Positions 7,271 through 11,874 of a stretch of 11,874 nucleotides of DNA are shown piece by piece. The DNA is taken from assembly GCA_913020095.1 (NCBI GenBank), contig CAJWAH010000029.1, forward strand, positions 1 through 11,874, read 5' to 3'. Origin of the DNA: an uncultured Synechococcus sp. Lineage in GTDB: Bacteria; Cyanobacteriota; Cyanobacteriia; PCC-6307; Cyanobiaceae. Positions within the stretch are counted from its first letter, which is position 1. Each line of letters starts with the position of its first letter. The notes beneath the pieces are model-generated. The model ran no database searches, had not been told where the DNA came from, and saw nothing but the letters and a program-made list of their open reading frames with translations. A program made the position numbers and the translations under genes.

Positions 7271-7305
7271 CAAAAACGCCAAAAAATGAGGTTTTTCTGG
7301 TTTTG
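7271..7305. repeat. A/T-rich imperfect dyad
   Basis: CAAAA (7271-7275) pairs with TTTTG (7301-7305), and an inner CCAAAAA pairs with TTTTT-c-TGG, leaving small bulges. A T-rich stretch follows on the plus strand. It could act as a weak bidirectional terminator between the converging transcripts of apcD and the J-domain gene; low GC in the stem makes this tentative. Confidence 0.25.
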
Positions 7306-7488
7306 CAAAGATTTTGTTTGAGCATCTTGGATGAGATTTGATTTTGGACTAACAGCCAGTCTTGAATGAGATTTATGGGCCGATGAAGCAATCAAGGTTG
7401 CGAGTCTTGGAATGCACCGTTTGGCGTACGGCAAATCTCTGTTTCCGGCGCTCTTTCATGAGACGCACAAAGAGTCTGCTAATGAGTC

Positions 7489-8445
7489 TCAGGCGGTACG
7501 CACGTAACGCTGTTTGAGTAGTTGATAGGCCTCATTCAAACGGCGCATGTCTTCGGCGGACCCCCCAGCATCGGGATGGCACGCGAGGGCTTTTTGCCGG
7601 TAGGCCTCGCGGATATCAGACAAGCTGAGTTTGAAACCAGGAGCGGTGGATAAACCCAGCAACTTCAAGGAACCCTGGGTGCTCATCGTGCTCTGCAGAT
7701 CCAAAAATGGTGAGCCACGGCGCCGGCGCCGCAGCCGTTGGGCCATCCGCCCTACAAGCGATGGCACGCGCATGGGCAGCGATGCTGCACCAAAGGGATC
7801 TTCCAGCACGCCTGCGGCCACAACAACCCGATCAACGCTGGCTTCCCTAACCTCCCAACTGGGGCAGAAGCCGAGCATCACCTGCTGCACGGCGTTCCAC
7901 GTGAAGCTTTGGCCTTCTGAGGCATCGGAACTGGGCCAGATGTCTTGACCGAGCCAATTCATGGCTGCTTCTAGAACAGCGGCCGATGGCTCATTGCCGT
8001 ACAGCGACATCCAGTGGTTTTGAACAGCTGCAATCGACGCGCTCAGCTGCTGGTCATCCATCACCTCAAATCGTTCGCCACTGGCTTGCGCCTCGCTCAC
8101 CACCGGCTCTTTGAGGCTCCGTTTGAGCTTGGTTGTTCGCCGCGAGACAAACCCGGGCAAATTGATTCCTGTGCTGCGTTCCTCCGGTTCTGGCTCTGGG
8201 GTCTCGTGGGCGGAAGACACCAACACGATGGCTCCCTGCAGATGATCCTCTGGTTGGGCCTCTTGCTCTGCTTCAGCAGCGTGCTCTGCTGGGAGATCCT
8301 GCAGCAGATCGTCCAACAAACGCTGAATGGCCGCACCGCGGCTGCGGAGCGACCATTGCTTGCGCAAGGCGTCGAGGCGTTCAATCGTGTCCTCGCGCAA
8401 TTCAAGGCTGACCCTGCGGCCCTTGTCGTTTAACGGTTCAGCCAA
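7489..8445 (-). CDS. Ribbon-helix-helix-like / J-domain fusion protein
   Basis: Unnamed cyanobacterial protein with a C-terminal J-domain, so it probably works with an Hsp70 (DnaK). Numbered from the TTG at 8445 (318 residues), residues 11-50 (RRVSLELREDTIERLDALRKQW then SRGAAIQRLLDDLL) look like a CopG/MetJ-type ribbon-helix-helix DNA-binding or dimerisation unit. An acidic linker (about 55-95) and a basic patch (RRTTKLKRSLKE) follow, then a middle region I do not recognise, then a run of arginines (RLRRRRRG). The J-domain at about 270-315 carries the diagnostic HPD in ALACHPDAGGS and LNEAYQLLKQRY. There is no G/F or zinc-finger region, so it is a type III J-protein. The longer frame from TTG at 8505 would overlap the upstream gene by 76 bp; the 8445 start overlaps it by 16 bp. 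Both are TTG without a clear ribosome-binding site, so translation probably relies on coupling to the upstream DUF3370-like gene. Confidence 0.85.
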   Translation of the reverse strand: MAEPLNDKGRRVSLELREDTIERLDALRKQWSLRSRGAAIQRLLDDLLQDLPAEHAAEAEQEAQPEDHLQGAIVLVSSAHETPEPEPEERSTGINLPGFVSRRTTKLKRSLKEPVVSEAQASGERFEVMDDQQLSASIAAVQNHWMSLYGNEPSAAVLEAAMNWLGQDIWPSSDASEGQSFTWNAVQQVMLGFCPSWEVREASVDRVVVAAGVLEDPFGAASLPMRVPSLVGRMAQRLRRRRRGSPFLDLQSTMSTQGSLKLLGLSTAPGFKLSLSDIREAYRQKALACHPDAGGSAEDMRRLNEAYQLLKQRYVRTA

Positions 8446-9920
8446 TGGCGCATCAACTGATAGGGGCGGGTTGGATCCAGCATGGCCGGCGCCGGGTTGG
8501 GCCAACCGCCATAGGGAAGCAGTCGAGGAGCTGTCTTCTGCAGAACGGCTCCTGCACCCAAGCGCTGTTGCTGTGTGATCGGAGGCGGAGGAGCCACCGG
8601 CAGCACAGCGGGCTGGCCGGGCTGCTGAGCCACCTGCATCATGGTCTGCTTTTGACGCAAGGCCAGCAACTGTTGTTCAGGCACAACACTGAGCAGGTGA
8701 CCGGGCGTTGCATCGGCTGGATACACCATGCTGATGCGCAGGTTGCGCGGCTGACCTTCACGTAGTTGCAGCGCTTTGAGTTCCAGGCTTTGGCCCGAGC
8801 GCATGCCGACATGCAGCTCTTCTGTTTCTTGACCGTCGGTGATGGCAATCGTGCCGCGGAACGCCGTGAATTGTCGGCCGGCGATGCTGGGGTGGCTCAG
8901 CATTAGGCGGTGGTTGCCACTGCCGATCAGGTTGAGGTCGATGTCGTAGCGAACGCCGTAGGTGCCCACGTTGTCGAGCGATGAATCGCGCATGCGGGTG
9001 GCCAAACGGTTCACCTGGTTCTCGCCGGTACCGAAGTGATGCCGCGAGGTGGTGGTGAAGGGCACGTGCAGGGGGCTGGTCCTCAGGTCGTGGCTGATGG
9101 CAGCGCTATAGGCATCACCAATGGCAACACCACCAACCCGTGAGAACACTTCGCCGCTGTTGATCTTGGCGACCTTGTCGAGATAGATGCGACCACCTGC
9201 GAGCTGTTGGCCATCCAAGACCGCAAACAGATCGGCATCCGACTTGGGGTCTTCCGCTGCCACCACAGCCATTTGGAACGGTCCTGAACTGGTTCCCTTG
9301 AGCAGCGCGTTGGCAATGCCCCGGGCCGGCAGGTTGGTGCTGAACAGGATGATCCGGCTTCTGGCGGGAATAGTGATCTGATCGGGGAGCTTGCGATCCA
9401 ACTTGCCGCGCAACATCTGCACCGATGTGGCGTCACCAGGACCTGCGTTCCAAGGCCGATATCCCTGCACCTTGACGCCCATCAGGCCATCGATTTTGTA
9501 AGGCGCTTCAAAGCTGTTTTTGACGGAGCCTTGGCTCATCTCCAGGGTGACTGGCGCATCACCGTTGTTGATGGCGATGGTGGCGATGGTCAGCGTGCCG
9601 CGTTGGCGAGCACCTCCCAGGCGACTGGGATCGGAGGGGTAGTACTTGTGGTGGGCGTGAATGCCGAAATCACCGTTGAAGGTGTAGGTGGCATGCCGCA
9701 GCATCTGCCCGTTTTCAGCCCTGGCTTGACCTTCGGTGGTGGAAACCAGGATGCCTGGGCCGGTGACTTGCTCCGGCTGGTTGGAGTGCAAGACCGGGAC
9801 ACTGTTGAACTGTCCGCGCAGGGGGGTGGCCTGCTGCCCTGCCATCAACGCCACATCGGCCCACGCCGCTGGGGCGGCACCCAGAACAGCAAGAGCGGCA
9901 GCAAAAGCAACAGGACGCAT
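8430..9920 (-). CDS. Secreted DUF3370-like protein, cyanobacterial
   Basis: Protein of unknown function that I place, from memory, in the cyanobacterial DUF3370 family. From ATG at 9920 it is 496 residues and begins with a textbook signal peptide: MRPVAFAAALAVLG, then AAPAAWA with likely cleavage before DVALMAG. It should be exported to the periplasm or beyond. The body has GDFGIHAHHKYYPSDPSRLGG (family-type His-rich segment), ITIPARSRIILFSTNLPARGIANALL, and repeated beta-strand-like stretches suggesting an all-beta fold. The tail is Pro/Gln-rich (PVAPPPPITQQQ). No catalytic motif is apparent. The frame is open further upstream to a GTG at 10046, adding 42 residues; that longer form would bury the signal peptide, so I prefer 9920. 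GTG codons giving 3 or 9 extra residues are also possible. The stop overlaps the start of the J-domain gene, indicating one leftward transcript. Confidence 0.82.
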   Translation of the reverse strand: MRPVAFAAALAVLGAAPAAWADVALMAGQQATPLRGQFNSVPVLHSNQPEQVTGPGILVSTTEGQARAENGQMLRHATYTFNGDFGIHAHHKYYPSDPSRLGGARQRGTLTIATIAINNGDAPVTLEMSQGSVKNSFEAPYKIDGLMGVKVQGYRPWNAGPGDATSVQMLRGKLDRKLPDQITIPARSRIILFSTNLPARGIANALLKGTSSGPFQMAVVAAEDPKSDADLFAVLDGQQLAGGRIYLDKVAKINSGEVFSRVGGVAIGDAYSAAISHDLRTSPLHVPFTTTSRHHFGTGENQVNRLATRMRDSSLDNVGTYGVRYDIDLNLIGSGNHRLMLSHPSIAGRQFTAFRGTIAITDGQETEELHVGMRSGQSLELKALQLREGQPRNLRISMVYPADATPGHLLSVVPEQQLLALRQKQTMMQVAQQPGQPAVLPVAPPPPITQQQRLGAGAVLQKTAPRLLPYGGWPNPAPAMLDPTRPYQLMRHWLNR

Positions 9921-10115
9921 GGGACGCACGGGGCTTACTGCTCTCACAGTGCGTCTCAACTGCGACAGGGATGGGAGCTCAACAGATTTTCTTTTGATCA
10001 GCGAGTAATCAATGCCAGTGCGGGCCTTGTGTTGTGGGTGACGCACAGCGACAAGGCAACAACGACAACAGCGACTCTGCCTTCGCTACAACGGGCAGGT
10101 CGGCAAGAGTTTCCC
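9921..10115. promoter_or_regulatory. Divergent upstream region of the DUF3370-like gene and small ORF
   Basis: About 195 bp between the preferred starts. It should contain the promoter of the leftward DUF3370-like/J-domain unit and any promoter of the rightward small gene. On the minus strand TTGATT followed at 17 bp by AAATCT is a poor match to a sigma-70 promoter; nothing better stands out. If the GTG at 10046 is used instead, more than half of this stretch becomes coding. No operator or riboswitch is recognisable. Confidence 0.3.
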
Positions 10116-10295
10116 ATGTTTCCGCTTCCTGGATGCTGCTGGTCTGAACCTGGGGACAACTCCCATGCCAGGTACCAACAGCGCAAGCTCCACATGCTCA
10201 AGGGTTGGCGTGATGCGGTCGAACGCCAACTGGCCGCAGCCAATGCAGCGATCGCCACGTTGGAGCAGCAGATCGAGCGGGATGCAGCCAGCTAG
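10116..10295 (+). CDS. Small hypothetical protein with C-terminal coiled coil
   Basis: Probable 59-residue protein; no function is known to me. Residues 19-55 (RYQQRKLHMLKGWRDAVERQ, then LAAANAAIATLEQQIERD) form an amphipathic, Ala/Leu/Gln-rich helix typical of a short coiled coil, and the pattern resembles small conserved cyanobacterial proteins. The ATG at 10116 is preceded by AAGAG about seven bases upstream, a weak ribosome-binding site; an internal ATG at 10194 would leave 33 residues. The first 18 residues look less conserved in character, so the true start may be internal. A HIP1 octamer lies at 10248-10255. The stop TAG (10293-10295) shares CTAG with the stop of the convergent adenylyltransferase gene. 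The same frame stays open leftward to 9531, antisense to the DUF3370-like gene; I regard that extension as non-coding. Confidence 0.5.
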   Translation: MFPLPGCCWSEPGDNSHARYQQRKLHMLKGWRDAVERQLAAANAAIATLEQQIERDAAS

Positions 10296-11119
10296 CAGCT
10301 GACCTGATCCAGCAACGCATCTCCGCCACTGCTGGCAAGCCAAGCCATGTCCGACGCCTCAGTGGCGAGCATGTAGCCGGCAAAGCCAAGGGCATTCACG
10401 CTGAATCCTGCGTGACTTTCCTTCTGACGCCGCACCATCGCCATCCACTTGTTGCAGAGCAGCAGGTTGTAGGGGTGTTTTGGCCGTTCATCGCTCGTGG
10501 CAGCTCCAAGGCCCAGTGCAACCGCTAGCTCCTGGTAACAAGCCTGCAGATCTTCGGCGCTGCTAGCAGAGTTGAACTGCCGTGCCGCGGCGGCCTGTTG
10601 CCATGGCCAGCGAGGGGATCCGCCGTGGGCTAAAGCCTCAAAGTCCGCAGCCAAAGGACACGGCGGCTGGCCTGAAACCCGAGGCAGCAATTGCAAGTGC
10701 CGGTGCGGCTGACTCGCTCCGGCGGCAGCTGAACTGTTGAAGAACCAAAAGCCAAGTTGCTGGGCCCACACCGCCGATAGGGCTTGCCAATCGCTGGCTT
10801 GCAACCAATCCGCCTGCGCCTGCCATTGCTTGGTGATCAACAACAGGTGGCCGGCTTGGACCGGATATTTGTTCAGCAACACCACATGCTGCGGCAGGCA
10901 AGCCACCTCCAACCGCGGATCCCACGGCCGAAATGGGTTCGGTTTGGGGCCAGCCTTGGTGAGGTGTTTGGGGGTGGCACTGATCAGGCGCCTCAGTTGG
11001 AAGCGCTCATCAGGGCCTGAGATCACGTCGGTCTTTAACGGGATCAGCGCCCCGGATTGCAACGCTGAGCGTTGAACCGCCAAAGACCGATTGGGGAGGT
11101 CGTGCATGGCAGCTCTCAC
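10292..11119 (-). CDS. ATP adenylyltransferase / Ap4A phosphorylase family protein
   Basis: HIT-superfamily enzyme of the Apa1/Apa2 type, which phosphorolyses diadenosine tetraphosphate to ATP and ADP (or the reverse) in the cytosol and so controls an alarmone-like nucleotide. The 275-residue product has the family layout: PNPFRPWDPRLEV near 60-72, VLLNKYPVQAGHLLLITK near 80-97, and the nucleotidyl-transfer motif GASQPHRHLQLLP at 134-146, in which His139, His141 and Gln143 form HXHXQ with His141 the expected nucleophile. The C-terminal ATP_transf-type segment has KHPYNLLLCNKWMAMVRR and FSVNALGFAGYML. Length is slightly below the yeast enzymes and normal for cyanobacteria. Start: GTG at 11119 overlaps the upstream stop as GTGA, typical of translational coupling. 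ATG at 11107 (four residues shorter, with GAGAG upstream) is the alternative. Confidence 0.92.
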   Translation of the reverse strand: MRAAMHDLPNRSLAVQRSALQSGALIPLKTDVISGPDERFQLRRLISATPKHLTKAGPKPNPFRPWDPRLEVACLPQHVVLLNKYPVQAGHLLLITKQWQAQADWLQASDWQALSAVWAQQLGFWFFNSSAAAGASQPHRHLQLLPRVSGQPPCPLAADFEALAHGGSPRWPWQQAAAARQFNSASSAEDLQACYQELAVALGLGAATSDERPKHPYNLLLCNKWMAMVRRQKESHAGFSVNALGFAGYMLATEASDMAWLASSGGDALLDQVSC

Positions 11120-11874
11120 GAGCGTTGCAACCTCGCCAGGCTCGCACCGGGGTAGTACTTGGCGAGGATTTGCGTGAATTGGTAACCCTGGCTCGCCAAG
11201 GTCCGGGCCCCTTGTTGGCTCATGCTGGCACCGAGATGGCCATGGGCATCCACGGTGAGTTGCCGGTTGGCGGCGTAGAGGCTTTCGACAATGCCGCCTT
11301 CAAAACTCAAGATCAGCCCTTGCGTGTCAGCCGCTGCCGCGCGACTGCTGTTGCTTTCTGTGCCCAGTCCCCCGTAGGCCTGCCAGCGGGTGGTGGCCCC
11401 AAGATTCCAGGCCTGGCTGGCTGGTCTGGCCAGGTGAGCCATGGCGTAAGAACGGGCTGCAACCGCCTGCGCCCTTAAGGCTTCAGCTGGCCAGTGGCTG
11501 GGCATCTCAGCGCCAACCACCGAGCTGATGTAGTCCTCTAAGGGCACATGGTTCACCACCAAGAGCTTGTTGCCCTGGCAGAGCATCTGCACACCGCCGC
11601 GGTAACGCTGTTGATTCAGGCCAACAGGCTCTCCAGCAACCGCCTGGAACCAACGCCCAGATCCCAAGTGCTGTGGAGCCCCGCTGAGTTGGCTGCCTCG
11701 GCAGTTCAGCGTCTCGGCGCGCTCTCCATGGTGAATCGACACCGGGCCTGGAGCGTGATGGAGCATCACACGAATGGCTAACGCAGGCTGGGCTCCCAAG
11801 GGTGGAACGGCCAATTCCTGCGCAGCGGTCGCCGCTGCTGACTGATGGCTGCTCTGTTGATCGAGGAGTTCATC
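11116..11874 (-). CDS. SpoIID/LytB-domain protein, 5' end beyond window
   Basis: Homologue of the SpoIID/LytB family. In Bacillus, SpoIID is a peptidoglycan lytic transglycosylase and LytB enhances an amidase; cyanobacteria do not form spores, so a wall-remodelling role is an inference. The minus-strand frame is open from the stop (11116-11118) to the window edge, giving 252 codons with no need for an in-window start. A TTG at 11814 is available, but the frame continues upstream without interruption. The diagnostic core lies near visible residues 111-145: PLEDYISSVVGAEMPSHWP followed by EALRAQAVAARSYAMAHL, in which the Glu of AEMP is the expected catalytic residue. Later YGGLGTESNSSRAAAADTQG and GHLGASMSQQGARTLASQGY, close to the family C-terminus, are also present. 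A signal peptide, if any, lies outside the window. It is directly coupled to the downstream adenylyltransferase gene by a 4-bp GTGA overlap. Confidence 0.92.
   Translation of the reverse strand, partial: DELLDQQSSHQSAAATAAQELAVPPLGAQPALAIRVMLHHAPGPVSIHHGERAETLNCRGSQLSGAPQHLGSGRWFQAVAGEPVGLNQQRYRGGVQMLCQGNKLLVVNHVPLEDYISSVVGAEMPSHWPAEALRAQAVAARSYAMAHLARPASQAWNLGATTRWQAYGGLGTESNSSRAAAADTQGLILSFEGGIVESLYAANRQLTVDAHGHLGASMSQQGARTLASQGYQFTQILAKYYPGASLARLQRS

Larger units (their letters stand above)
7004..7414 (+). repeat. Dispersed degenerate 16-bp direct repeats, consensus near GTCTTGGATGAGATTT
   Basis: Copies seen by eye: 7004-7019 (GTCTTGGAGAGATTCT, one base deleted), 7324-7339 (ATCTTGGATGAGATTT), 7359-7374 (GTCTTGAATGAGATTT) and a partial copy at 7404-7414 (GTCTTGGAATG); GTCTTGG alone recurs at 7115-7121. 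The two best copies match at 14 of 16 positions and start 35 bp apart. TGAGATTTAT also occurs at 6989-6998 and 7367-7376. All copies share the plus orientation and are confined to the gene-poor region. They could be protein-binding sites or remnants of local duplications. Confidence 0.5.
6692..7488. other. Long AT-rich gene-poor region between convergent apcD and J-domain gene
   Basis: No convincing protein-coding gene lies in these 797 bp. The short open frames that exist overlap each other on the minus strand, have no ribosome-binding sites and resemble no family. Two lines I counted are about 42% GC, against up to about 70% in a coding line of pheT. Both flanking genes point into it, so it is not their promoter. 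It holds a nested inverted repeat (7043-7108), a second hairpin (7151-7187), a hairpin followed by five T (7206-7237), an A/T-rich imperfect dyad (7271-7305), degenerate 16-bp repeats, a pair of CTTTGGCC direct repeats (6772-6779 and 6793-6800) and an inverted repeat TGAGAC/GTCTCA (7459-7464 and 7486-7491) at its right end. It could hold a small-RNA gene, be the decayed relic of a lost gene, or be an integration scar. Confidence 0.7.

Noticed and set aside
7002..7490. Several GAGTC sites as possible CcrM-type (GANTC) methylation sites
   Set aside because: They follow from the GTCT-rich repeats, and I know of no evidence for CcrM control in this group.
9531..10115. Leftward continuation of the small-protein frame, giving 254 codons in total
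   Set aside because: Most of it is antisense to the DUF3370-like gene and has no family resemblance or protein-like composition; only the last 60 codons look real.

Overview
The window looks like chromosomal DNA of a marine Synechococcus/Cyanobium-type picocyanobacterium. The strongest marker is apcD, the allophycocyanin alpha-B subunit of the phycobilisome core, which as far as I recall Prochlorococcus lacks. A cyanobacterial-type rpmG-rpsR-RNB ribonuclease cluster, a cyanobacteria-specific secreted DUF3370-like protein and GC-rich coding sequence (I estimate somewhat under 60% overall) agree with this. I see no insertion sequence, prophage, CRISPR array, tRNA or rRNA. Most genes are housekeeping.

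Layout. On the minus strand at 1-2202 lies a leftward translation/RNA-turnover cluster: rpmG (L33), rpsR (S18) and a 3'-truncated RNase II/R-family exoribonuclease. A 102-bp divergent intergenic region separates it from pheT (+, 2305-4749). pheT ends tail-to-tail with, and overlaps by 23 bp, an RlmD-type 23S rRNA uracil methyltransferase (-, 4727-6094). Translation-related functions therefore fill the first 6 kb: ribosomal proteins, a tRNA synthetase, rRNA modification and RNA decay. apcD (+, 6197-6691) follows from a second divergent intergenic region.

From 6692 to 7488 there is about 800 bp without a convincing gene. It lies between two convergent genes, so neither neighbour needs it as a promoter. 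It is visibly more AT-rich than its flanks. It contains a nested inverted repeat that could fold into a long hairpin, further hairpins with T-runs on the plus strand, degenerate copies of a 16-bp direct repeat, and a strand-biased excess of GTCT. This is the best candidate in the window for something undescribed, possibly a small-RNA gene, but transcription is not demonstrated.

The right part (7489-10046) holds a two-gene leftward unit: a secreted DUF3370-like protein followed, with overlap, by a protein fusing an N-terminal ribbon-helix-helix-like segment to a C-terminal J-domain. Next come a probable small coiled-coil protein (+) and a leftward pair: a SpoIID/LytB-domain protein, truncated at its 5' end by the window edge, coupled through a GTGA overlap to an Ap4A-phosphorylase-type ATP adenylyltransferase. 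The small protein and the adenylyltransferase terminate on opposite strands inside one CTAG tetranucleotide.
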